Assembly: GCA_963835775.1 (NCBI GenBank)
Contig: CAWIHB010000021.1
Coordinates: 44,016 to 108,015, forward strand
Reading direction: 5' to 3'
DNA length: 64,000 bases
DNA from: Palsa-504 sp963835775
GTDB taxonomy: Bacteria; Actinomycetota; Actinomycetes; Streptosporangiales; Streptosporangiaceae
Positions 32,574 to 40,743 of the stretch are shown piece by piece; positions within the stretch are counted from its first letter, which is position 1; the number at the start of each line of letters is the position of its first letter. Under the pieces are notes generated by a model. It ran no database searches, was not told the origin of the DNA, and was given only the letters and a program-made list of their open reading frames with translations. The translations under genes and the position numbers were made by a program.

Positions 32574-34061
32574 GTGCCAAGCTCCACTCCCCCGGCGACC
32601 GCGGCGGACTCCCGGCGGGTCACCGCCGTGGTCGGCGTGCTGTCCCTGGCCGTGTTCATGTCCAGCCTGGACCTGTTCATCGTCAACCTGGCGTTCCCGT
32701 ACATCAGCAGGCAGTACCCGGGCACCAGCCTGAGCTCGCTGTCCTGGGTGCTGAACGCCTACACGATCGTGTTCGCGGCGGTGCTGGTGCCGGCCGGGCG
32801 GTGGGCGGACCGGATCGGGCGGCGGCGGGTCTTCACCGCCGGGCTGGTGGGGTTCACGCTCGGGTCGGTGCTGTGCGGGCTGGCGCCGGGGGTGGGCCTG
32901 CTGATCGCCGCCCGGGTCATCCAGGCGGCCGGGGCGGGCGCGATGGTGCCCGCGTCGCTGTCGCTCCTGCTGGCCGCCGTGCCGGCGCAGGCCCGGGCCA
33001 AGGCCATCGGCACCTGGTCGGCGCTGGGCGCCCTGGGCGCGGCGCTCGGCCCGGTCATCGGCGGCAGCCTGGTCCAGGTCAACTGGCGCTGGGTGTTCTG
33101 GGTCAACGTGCCGGTCGGCCTGGCCGCGGTGCTGCTGGCGGCTAGGGTGGTGCCGGAGAGCCGGGACTCGGCCTCGCGCGGTTCTGGGGTCCGGCCCGAC
33201 CTGGCCGGCGCCGTCCTGCTCGCCGCGGCCGTCGGCCTGGTGGCGCTGGCCCTGGTCAAGGCGCCCGGCTGGGGCTGGGACTCGGCCGGCTTCAGCGGCC
33301 TGCTGGCCGCGTCGGTGGCCTGCGGCGCGGGCCTGGTCTGGCGCTCGCAGCGGCACCATTCGCCGGTCATCGAGCTGGAGCTGCTGCGCTCGCGGACGTT
33401 CAGCGGCGCGTTCGGCGCGTCGGTCCTGTACTACGCCGGGTTCGGCGCGTTCGTGCTGAGCGCGGTGGAGTTCCTGACCGGCGTGTGGCGCTACTCCGCG
33501 GTGGACGCCGGGCTGGCCATCGCGCCCGGGCCGCTCATGGTCCTGCCGTTCGCCCGGTTCGCGGCGCCCCGGCTGGCCGTCCTGCTGGGCGGTCCGGGAC
33601 GGGTCGCGGCGATCGGCTGCGTGGTCAACGCCCTGGCGCAGCTGCTCTGGCTGTGGCGGATCCAGGCTGCCCCGGCTTACCTGACCCACCTGCTGCCGGC
33701 TCAGCTGCTGGGCGGTGCCGGGGTCGGGCTGACCATTCCCTCGCTGCTCGGAGCGGGGAGCGCGTCGCTGACGCCGGCCCGGTTCGGCACCGGGAGCGGG
33801 ATCTTGAACATGGCGCGGCAGATCGGGACGGTGCTCGGGGTGGCCGGGCTGGTGGCCGTCCTGTCCCGGGTTTCGCCGGCCGATCCGGTCCCGGCCTACC
33901 GCAACGGGATCGTGCTGATCATCGCGTTCTTCGCCGCGGCGGGCGCGGTGTCCGCGGTGCTGCTGACCGCCCGCCCGGTCCCGGTCCCTGAGCCGGGGCC
34001 CGCCGGCCCGGGCCTGGCCGCAGCGCCGCGGGAGGCCCGCGACACACCCGTCAGGAGATAG
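32574..34061 (+). CDS. MFS multidrug exporter, DHA2-like
   Basis: A 495-residue, ~14-helix drug/proton antiporter of the cytoplasmic membrane. The helix-1 motif SLDLFIVNLAFPYI matches DHA2 motif D, followed by WVLNAYTIVFAAVLVPAGRWADRIGRRRVF (motif A region) and the GPVIGG motif C in helix 5 (ALGPVIGGSLVQVNWRWVFWVNVP). GTG start at 32574 after GGAGGA (short spacing). Divergently transcribed from an HxlR regulator, a common arrangement for inducible efflux pumps. Substrate unknown. Confidence 0.92.
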   Translation: MPSSTPPATAADSRRVTAVVGVLSLAVFMSSLDLFIVNLAFPYISRQYPGTSLSSLSWVLNAYTIVFAAVLVPAGRWADRIGRRRVFTAGLVGFTLGSVLCGLAPGVGLLIAARVIQAAGAGAMVPASLSLLLAAVPAQARAKAIGTWSALGALGAALGPVIGGSLVQVNWRWVFWVNVPVGLAAVLLAARVVPESRDSASRGSGVRPDLAGAVLLAAAVGLVALALVKAPGWGWDSAGFSGLLAASVACGAGLVWRSQRHHSPVIELELLRSRTFSGAFGASVLYYAGFGAFVLSAVEFLTGVWRYSAVDAGLAIAPGPLMVLPFARFAAPRLAVLLGGPGRVAAIGCVVNALAQLLWLWRIQAAPAYLTHLLPAQLLGGAGVGLTIPSLLGAGSASLTPARFGTGSGILNMARQIGTVLGVAGLVAVLSRVSPADPVPAYRNGIVLIIAFFAAAGAVSAVLLTARPVPVPEPGPAGPGLAAAPREARDTPVRR

Positions 34062-34294
34062 CGCCGAACGGGCCGTGGTGCAACGCGCGGCATAGCCGGT
34101 CAATCCAGGTCAATGGCGTACTTTTCGGGACCTTCGGCCCTGCTGGGACGGGTGATCGCCGGCCAGAGTTCGACTGCGGACGTCGGCGAGACGGCGTCGC
34201 CGGGTATGGGCTGCTCCGGCCCGGCTACCGGATTCCCGGCCGGCCCGAGCTTTTTGAACTGATGGCGCCACGACATGGGTATGGTGTTTGCGAG

Positions 34295-35533
34295 ATGGGC
34301 AGGCAGCGGATCCTGGGGCTGGTTCTGGCGGGCGGGGCTGGCACACGCCTCGGGCCGCTGACCGCGGGCCGGGCCACGGCGGCGGTGCCGTTCGGCGGCC
34401 TGTACCGGGTGGTGGATTTCACGCTGTCCAACCTGGTCAACGGCGGCCTGCAGCGGATCTACGTGCTGACCCAGTACAAGAGCCACAGCCTGAACAGGCA
34501 CATCACGACGACCTGGCGGCTGAGCAGCCTGCTGGACAACTACGTCACGCCGGTCCCGGCCCAGCAGCGGCTCGGGCCGCGCTGGCAGGCCGGCTCCGCG
34601 GACGCGATCTACCAGTCGCTGAACCTGATCCACTCCGACCGGCCCGACCTGGTCGTGGTGGTGGGGTCCGATCACGTCTACCGGATGGACCCGAGGCAGC
34701 TGATCGAGGCCCACCTGGCCTGGGGCGCCGGGGTGACGGTGGCAGCCCTCCCGGTCCCGAGGCAGGACGCGACCGCGTTCGGCGTGGTGCAGGCCGCGGC
34801 GGGCGGCCACCTCATCGACGAGTTCCTGGAAAAGCCGTCGCAGCCGCCGGGCCGCCGGGAGCAGCCGGACGAGGCGCTGGCGTCCATGGGCAACTACGTG
34901 TTCGACGCCAGTGTGCTGGTGGAGGCGCTGAGCAAGGATGCGGCCGACGAGGGCAGCGGGCACGGTATCGGCAGTGACGTCATCCCGCAGCTGGTCCGGG
35001 AGCGCTGCGCGCACGTCTATGACTTCCGGCAGAACACGGTGCCCGGGGCCGAGCCGCGCGACGCGGGGTACTGGCGGGAGGTCGGGACGATCGACTCCTA
35101 CTTCGAGGCGCACATGGACCTGTGCGCGGTCGACCCGATGTTCAACCTGTACAACCGCAAGTGGCCGATCCTGACCCACGTGCCGCCGTACCCGCCGGCG
35201 AAGTTCGTGCACGGCGAAGGCGACCAGGTGGGACGGGCGCTCGACAGCGTGGTCAGCAACGGGGTCGTCGTCTCCGGCGGGCTGGTCCGCGACTCGGTCC
35301 TGTCGCCCGGAGTCCGGGTGGACAGCTGGTCCCAGGTGAGCCGGGCGGTGATCCTGCACGATTCCCGGGTCAGCCGCCACGCGGTAGTCGAGAACGCCAT
35401 CCTGGACAAGGAGGTCGTCGTCCTGGAGGGCGCCACGGTCGGAGTGGACAAGGACCATGACCGGGAACGCGGTTTGGTGGTGTCCCCGGGCGGCATCACC
35501 GTGGTCGGCAAGGGACAGGTCGTGCGGCCCTGA
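34295..35533 (+). CDS. glgC: Glucose-1-phosphate adenylyltransferase (ADP-glucose pyrophosphorylase)
   Basis: Makes ADP-glucose from ATP and glucose-1-phosphate, the first committed step of glycogen synthesis, in the cytosol. The 412 residues contain the nucleotide-binding GLVLAGGAGTRLGPLT, substrate motifs GSADAIYQSL, VVVGSDHVYRMD, DEFLEKP and SDVIPQL, and a C-terminal left-handed beta-helix (SNGVVVSGGLVRDSVLSPGV). Start ATG 34295 gives the usual short lead MGRQRILGL; an upstream ATG at 34262 is in frame but adds atypical residues. Stands alone on + strand. Confidence 0.95.
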   Translation: MGRQRILGLVLAGGAGTRLGPLTAGRATAAVPFGGLYRVVDFTLSNLVNGGLQRIYVLTQYKSHSLNRHITTTWRLSSLLDNYVTPVPAQQRLGPRWQAGSADAIYQSLNLIHSDRPDLVVVVGSDHVYRMDPRQLIEAHLAWGAGVTVAALPVPRQDATAFGVVQAAAGGHLIDEFLEKPSQPPGRREQPDEALASMGNYVFDASVLVEALSKDAADEGSGHGIGSDVIPQLVRERCAHVYDFRQNTVPGAEPRDAGYWREVGTIDSYFEAHMDLCAVDPMFNLYNRKWPILTHVPPYPPAKFVHGEGDQVGRALDSVVSNGVVVSGGLVRDSVLSPGVRVDSWSQVSRAVILHDSRVSRHAVVENAILDKEVVVLEGATVGVDKDHDRERGLVVSPGGITVVGKGQVVRP

Positions 35534-35589
35534 GCTGCCGGTATACAATTGCTCGAGGCCACCGGGCGGGCGGCGGGTAGCGATCGCTG

Positions 35590-36774
35590 ATGACGAAGCT
35601 GAAGATGTCCAGAGAGAAATGGGTGGCAGTCATTTGCTTTCTGGCGCTTGTGGCCGGAGTTATTGTCGTGACCAAGCCGCCGTGGATAGGCTCGTGGGTG
35701 CATCTGGTGCGGACTGCCCCGCCCAAGCCGCCCGCCGTCACCGGGTCCAGCACGGTGGATTCCGAACTCGACGCGCTGCTGACCGATGGCGGGCCGAATA
35801 GCGACCAATCCGGCTATTTCGAGTCAAGCAGCCCCGCTCTGGCCGCAGCGGCGGCGGGCGACGATAATCAGCAGTTCTACCGGCTCGGTGAATTGCTGGT
35901 ACGGGATGGGCTGGCCAGCACCATTATCAATCTCAGCCGTGAGATGAACGGCTCGTGGTACGCGTGGAGCGAGCGGCACGCACCGCCATCAGAACCCGAT
36001 GCCTTCATCCTGGCCTGGCGGCAAGTCGTCAAGACCATGCGCTCGGTGCCCGGTGCGCACTTCAAGTTCCTGTGGACCATCTACCCGGGGGCGGCCACGG
36101 TAGCCGAGAGCTGGCCGGGCAGCGCTTACGTCGACTATGTGGGGACCGATATCTTCGACTGGTACGGCGGTCCGCACGGAACGTACCCGCACACCGCTTC
36201 GGGCGCGCTTAACTGGGCTCTGCATTGGCAGCAAACCCTGACTGCCACCCCCGGCGGATTGGACTGGATAGCCAAATTTTCCAAGCTCACCGGCAAGCCC
36301 GTCATCATTCCTGAGTGGGGTCTTGATTTCCACACCTTCGGCGGGCATGACGACGTGTATTTCCTGACCCACATGACGGCATGGATGAAGGCCCATAACG
36401 CTATCGGCCTGTACTGGGAACAGGGTCACGTCACCTGGTCCGGCTGGCCCGGCGGCCCGTTGCTGGCCAACCAGGGCGCGGCGGCGCAGGTCAACACCCC
36501 GGGCGCCGTCAACGGCCTGGGGAAGCTGCTGGGCGGGCACCTGCAGTACGCGGCGGTCTACCTGAACGACCAGGAGGCGATATCGGAGGCCACGGCGCAG
36601 CCGGTCCTGGCGCCCTGGCAGCACGCGGGCTACGGGCTGGTGCTGGGCGTCAATATCATTCCGAACCCGCCTGCCATCAAGTCCTATTCCGGCCCGCCCC
36701 AGCCCGGGAACAAGGCTTATCAGCTGGCCGACTACCCGGATGCGGTCGCTGCGCTCAGGCGAGGACTCCGCTGA
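35590..36774 (+). CDS. GH26-like glycoside hydrolase, membrane-anchored or secreted, short N-terminal barrel
   Basis: A 394-residue exported enzyme. One N-terminal hydrophobic segment (WVAVICFLALVAGVIVV) is a signal-anchor. The catalytic region shows INLSREMNGSWYAWS (acid/base Glu at about residue 118) and VIIPEWGLDF (nucleophile Glu at about residue 242), as in glycosyl hydrolase family 26 mannanases and related enzymes. Only ~60 residues separate the anchor region from the acid/base motif, whereas a full (beta/alpha)8 barrel needs roughly twice that to supply strands 1-3. The join near GPNSDQSGYFESSSPALAAA looks like an in-frame deletion. It may be inactive. Confidence 0.72.
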   Translation: MTKLKMSREKWVAVICFLALVAGVIVVTKPPWIGSWVHLVRTAPPKPPAVTGSSTVDSELDALLTDGGPNSDQSGYFESSSPALAAAAAGDDNQQFYRLGELLVRDGLASTIINLSREMNGSWYAWSERHAPPSEPDAFILAWRQVVKTMRSVPGAHFKFLWTIYPGAATVAESWPGSAYVDYVGTDIFDWYGGPHGTYPHTASGALNWALHWQQTLTATPGGLDWIAKFSKLTGKPVIIPEWGLDFHTFGGHDDVYFLTHMTAWMKAHNAIGLYWEQGHVTWSGWPGGPLLANQGAAAQVNTPGAVNGLGKLLGGHLQYAAVYLNDQEAISEATAQPVLAPWQHAGYGLVLGVNIIPNPPAIKSYSGPPQPGNKAYQLADYPDAVAALRRGLR

Positions 36775-36791
36775 AGCTGGCTGCGGGGGCG

Positions 36792-37280
36792 TCAGGGGGC
36801 GGCCGGCCATGGGGTGGCGTGACAGCCCGGAAGCTGGCCGGCCAGGTCCTCGAAACCGCCGCCCGGACCTGCGGGCGGCTGGAGCCGGGCGGTGATGCGG
36901 ATGGCGAGCGGGTCGCAGCCGATACTGGCCAGGTGCTCGCGGAGCAGGTCAGCGGCTCGCGTGGCCTGGCCGGCGGCGGCCGTGGCAACCACCTCGATGT
37001 GATGGCGTTCCCAGTTCATCGCCCGGCCGGCGGGCTGCTGGCCCGGTATGCCGGTGAGAGCCCGGAGGTCGGCGGCGGCCAAGGCGAAGCCGGGGTCGGC
37101 GGCAACGGAGCGGCGCAGGGCTGCGGCGGCCCGGTCCGGGTCGGCGGCTCGCTGCGCCCGGCGGTACCACCCGGCCGCCCGGGGGTTGGCGGTGACGACC
37201 CGGCCGTGGTCCTCGACCGCGGGTCCGGTGGCGGGCAGATGATCATGACGGCTGGGACCCTGGTCCGGCGATGGCTGCAT
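36792..37280 (-). CDS. Helical TPR-like hypothetical protein
   Basis: A 162-residue protein with alternating Ala-rich helices (WYRRAQRAADPDRAAAALRR; FALAAADLRALTG; MNWERHHIEVVATAA with DLLREHLASIGCDPLAIRI), suggestive of two or three tetratricopeptide-like hairpins as in TPR38-type proteins. It lies 51 bases past the end of the AfsR-type regulator on the same strand and is probably co-transcribed. Function unknown. Confidence 0.6.
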   Translation of the reverse strand: MQPSPDQGPSRHDHLPATGPAVEDHGRVVTANPRAAGWYRRAQRAADPDRAAAALRRSVAADPGFALAAADLRALTGIPGQQPAGRAMNWERHHIEVVATAAAGQATRAADLLREHLASIGCDPLAIRITARLQPPAGPGGGFEDLAGQLPGCHATPWPAAP

Positions 37281-37331
37281 AACGGCCAGGGTGCCCGGGG
37301 GGCCTGAAGCGGCGCTGAGGTGGTACTGAGG

Positions 37332-40300
37332 TCAGTCGGCGAGCAGGGCGAGGCGGGCGGTGAGCGCGGCCACATCCGGCTCGTCGGTCAGCGAACGGTA
37401 CGCCAGCCCCTGGGCGCGCCGCAGCGCGAGGGCGGTGAAGGCTTCGGCGGCCGCACGGTCCGGGCCGGCGATCGCGTTGACCGCGGCTACGGCGGTATCG
37501 GCCAGGAGCTGGGTGGCCGGGTCCCCGCTGGCCGAGGCGCCTTCGGCGGCGCCGGCGGCGAAGACGGCGGCCTGGTCCGGGTGGCCGGCGGCCAGCGCCC
37601 ACCAGGCCAGGCCCGCGAGCACCCGGGGCGGGCCGGCCGGAAGGTCGATGTGCCGGTAGTGACCGGCCGCCGCGTCGAGCAGAGCCCGGGCGCGTGGCAG
37701 GTCACCGAGGCGGCGCGCCACCGCCGCCTGGCCGACCATGGCGTCGGCCGATACCCACGGGTTGACACTGCACCCGATCGCTTCGGCGTACAGGGCGTCG
37801 GCGGCGCCGTCGTCGCCTTGCCTGGCCCGCAGTGTGGCCAGGGCGACCAGGCTGAACGGCACCTGGATGGGCTGTCCGGTGGCCCGGCATCGCTCCAGCA
37901 GCGCTTCGTAGGCCGCGGCGGCCGCTGCGAGGTCGCCCCGGATTTCGGCGATGCTGGCCAGGGCGTTCAGCGGGGAGACGACCAGCAGGACCTCGCCCTG
38001 GGCGTCGAAGCGCTCCAGGCTGGAACGGGCGACCGGCTCGGCCGCGTCCAGCCGCCCCAGCGACAGCAGGTTCCACGCGACGATCAGGTCGTGCACGCCG
38101 AGCAGCCAGCCGTGGCCGGCTGGTTCCAGCAATTCCCGGGCCTCGCCCAGGGCGGTGAGCGACCGGTCAAAGTGGTGCGCGAACCCCAGCACGGTCGCGC
38201 AGATCACCAGCGCCTCGGCCAGGCGGACCCGGTCGTGGCCGGCCCGCAGCGTGGCCACCGCCGCCTCGCATTCGATGACGCCCGCGGCCGGGTTCCTCGA
38301 CATGCCCACGCAGTAGCCGTGCCAGAGGCGGGCGGTCGCGGCCAGTTCGGGACGGTGCGGCCCTACGGCGCCCAGCGCGTCACCGAGCCAGCGGGCGCCT
38401 TCGAGGAAGTCGCCGTTGATGAACCACAGCCAGGCCATGCCCGCGGCCAGCGACAGCGCCGCGTCGGCGTCGCCCACGGCGATGTACTCCTCGAGCGCGG
38501 CCCGCAGGTTGCCCGACTCCGCGACGAGCCGGTCCCGGCACGCCGGCCCGGTAGCGCCACGCAGATCCTGGTGGGCTTGGGTGGCCAGCTGCCGGTAGTA
38601 CGCCCCGTGCCGGGCCCGGATGGCGCCGGCTTCGCCGGATTCGCCGAGCCGTTCCCTGCCGTACTGCCACAGCGTCTGGAGCTGGCCGAACCGGGCTTCG
38701 CCGTCGCCGTCTGGGGCGGTCACGAGGGACTTGTCGACCAGCCGGCTGAGCACATCGAGGATCTCGCCGGCCGGCACCGCCTCGTCGGCGCAGACCGCCT
38801 CGGCCGCAGCCAGCCCGCAGCCGCCAGTAAAGGCGGCCAGCCGGGCGAACAGGCGGCGTTCGTCGGCGAACAGCAGGTCATAGCTCCAGTCCACCACGGC
38901 GCGGAGCGTCTGCTGGCGGGGCAGGGCGGTGCGGGCGCCCCGGCTGAGCAGCCGGAAGCGGTCGTCGAGGCGTTCGGCCAGGGTGGCCAGCGGCAGCGCG
39001 CGGAGGCGGGCGGCGGCGAGCTCCACGGCCAGCGGCAGGCCGTCCAACTGGCGGCAGATGTCCTCGATGACGCCGGCCGCTGGCCCGCCGGCGTCGAAGC
39101 CGGGCCGCACGGCCCGGGCGCGATCGGCGAACAGTTCGGCGGCGGCCGCCGGGGCCAGCCCGCCTACCGGGACCAGGACTTCGCCGGGAATGCCGAGCGG
39201 CTCGCGGCTGGTGGCGATCAGCCGGAGGCCGGGCACCGCTCCGACCAGGGTGTCGGCCAGCGCGGTCGCCGCGCCGATGACGTGTTCGCAGTTGTCAAGG
39301 ACGAGGACCAGCGACCGTCCGGCCAGGTGCCGCACGATGAGCTCGGTGGCCGATCCGGCTGGCTGAGGGCCGGCCAGCGCGGCCGCGGCCGCCCCGAGCG
39401 CGGCCGCGGCGGCTGGCTCCACCCCGTCGGGCTCGGTGACGCCGGCCAGCTCGACCAGCCAGGCGCCGTCGGGATGCTCCGGGCCCAGCGCGGCGGCCGC
39501 CTCCACCGCGAGACGGGTCTTGCCCGCCCCGCCCGGGCCGGTCAGCGTGACCAGCCGGCTCGAGCAAACCGCCGCCCGCAGCTGGGCCAGCTCCGCGTCG
39601 CGGCCGACAAATCGCCCCAGCTGCTCCCGCAGGTTGCCGGCGGTGACCGGCGCCGCGGCCGCTGGCGTGGCCGCGCCTGCCCCGCCCGCCGAGCCATCCC
39701 GGGCCGCCGGGCCAGCACCGGGCGCCGGGCCAGCACCGGGCGCCGGGCCAGCACCGGACGCCGGGACCGCCCTGGGCGTCGGGACCGCCCTGGGCGCCGG
39801 GCCAGCACCGGGCGCCGGGACCGCCCTGGGCGTCGGGCCAGGCTCGGGCGCCGGGGCCGGGGCGGGGCGGGCTGGGGGGCTGGGCGGGGTGAGGGAGGGG
39901 TCCTGAGCCAGGATGCGGGTCTGGAGGTCCTGCAGCGCGGGGCCGGGGTCCAGGCCCAGCTCGGTGGCCAGGTGCGCGCGGACTTGGGTGTAGGCGTGCA
40001 GGGCCTCGGCCTGGCGTCCGCTCTGGTACAGGGCCAGGATGAGCAGCTCCCACAGCCGCTCGCGCAGCGGGTGGTCCCGGCACAGCGCCGCCAGCGGGCC
40101 GGCCAGGTCCGCGGGCCGCCCCAGGCCCAGCTCGGCGCCGACCCGGGACTCCGCCGCCACCAAGGCCAGCTCATCCAGCCTGGCCCGTTCGGCAGCAAAA
40201 AAACCGGCATAGGTGAACTCGGCCAGCGGCTCACCGCGGCGCAGCCCCAGCGCCTGGCCCAGCGCCGCGGCGGCCGCCGCCAGCTGGCCGCCGGCGGCCA

Positions 40301-40625
40301 GCCGCCGGCCCTCGGCCACCAGCTGCCCGAACCGCAGGACATCGACCTGGCCGGGTCCGGCGGTCAGGGCATAGCCGGCGTCGCTGGTGGCGATGGCCGC
40401 GGGGCCGAGGGTGCGGCGCAGCTGGCCGATCTGGGCCTGCAGGGCGTTGGCCGGGTTCGCGGCCTGCCCGTCGCCCCACAGCGCGTCGATCAGCCGGTCG
40501 GCGCTGACCGGCTGGCCCGGCTGCAGGGCCAGCAGGGCCAGCAGGGCCCGCTGCTTGGCGCCCCGGACCGGCACCGGCACGCCGTCGGCCAGCACTTCGA
40601 GCTCGCCGAACAGCCGCACCTCCAT
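37332..40625 (-). CDS. AfsR/SARP-type transcriptional regulator (BTAD, NB-ARC ATPase, TPR)
   Basis: A ~1,097-residue regulator of the Streptomyces AfsR class. Residues 1-95 are the OmpR-like winged helix (VRLFGELEVLADGVPVPVRG; ALLALLALQPGQPVSADRLI), ~96-245 the bacterial transcriptional activation domain, ~245-335 a Pro/Ala/Gly linker with PAPGAGPAP repeats, ~340-620 an NB-ARC ATPase with Walker A TLTGPGGAGKTRLAVEA and Walker B SLVLVLDNCEH, and the rest TPR-like helices. Start ATG 40625 gives MEVRLFGE; GTG 40619 fits the GGAGG spacing better. Divergent from the fused ABC-oxidoreductase gene, its likely target. Cytosolic; typically controls secondary metabolism. Confidence 0.93.
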   Translation of the reverse strand: MEVRLFGELEVLADGVPVPVRGAKQRALLALLALQPGQPVSADRLIDALWGDGQAANPANALQAQIGQLRRTLGPAAIATSDAGYALTAGPGQVDVLRFGQLVAEGRRLAAGGQLAAAAAALGQALGLRRGEPLAEFTYAGFFAAERARLDELALVAAESRVGAELGLGRPADLAGPLAALCRDHPLRERLWELLILALYQSGRQAEALHAYTQVRAHLATELGLDPGPALQDLQTRILAQDPSLTPPSPPARPAPAPAPEPGPTPRAVPAPGAGPAPRAVPTPRAVPASGAGPAPGAGPAPGAGPAARDGSAGGAGAATPAAAAPVTAGNLREQLGRFVGRDAELAQLRAAVCSSRLVTLTGPGGAGKTRLAVEAAAALGPEHPDGAWLVELAGVTEPDGVEPAAAAALGAAAAALAGPQPAGSATELIVRHLAGRSLVLVLDNCEHVIGAATALADTLVGAVPGLRLIATSREPLGIPGEVLVPVGGLAPAAAAELFADRARAVRPGFDAGGPAAGVIEDICRQLDGLPLAVELAAARLRALPLATLAERLDDRFRLLSRGARTALPRQQTLRAVVDWSYDLLFADERRLFARLAAFTGGCGLAAAEAVCADEAVPAGEILDVLSRLVDKSLVTAPDGDGEARFGQLQTLWQYGRERLGESGEAGAIRARHGAYYRQLATQAHQDLRGATGPACRDRLVAESGNLRAALEEYIAVGDADAALSLAAGMAWLWFINGDFLEGARWLGDALGAVGPHRPELAATARLWHGYCVGMSRNPAAGVIECEAAVATLRAGHDRVRLAEALVICATVLGFAHHFDRSLTALGEARELLEPAGHGWLLGVHDLIVAWNLLSLGRLDAAEPVARSSLERFDAQGEVLLVVSPLNALASIAEIRGDLAAAAAAYEALLERCRATGQPIQVPFSLVALATLRARQGDDGAADALYAEAIGCSVNPWVSADAMVGQAAVARRLGDLPRARALLDAAAGHYRHIDLPAGPPRVLAGLAWWALAAGHPDQAAVFAAGAAEGASASGDPATQLLADTAVAAVNAIAGPDRAAAEAFTALALRRAQGLAYRSLTDEPDVAALTARLALLAD
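39712..39850. repeat. 18-bp-type repeats in the AfsR linker
   Basis: Repeated GGGCCAGCACCGGGCGCC-like units encode PAPGAGPAP/RAVPAPGAG in the linker between the BTAD and NB-ARC domains. Confidence 0.75.
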
Positions 40626-40743
40626 GACCTCCACGGTACGGCCATCGCCGCTGTGCCCCGCCTCAGCGCCACGACAGTGCCGCCTCAGGCCTCCGGCGCA
40701 GGCTGGCATCCAAGAGCACAGGACACCAAGGGAAGGACGAACC

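Noticed and set aside
32115..34103. Long - strand frame opposite the MFS exporter
   Set aside because: Only its last ~120 codons (the HxlR part) are sensible. The remainder is a shadow of the exporter.
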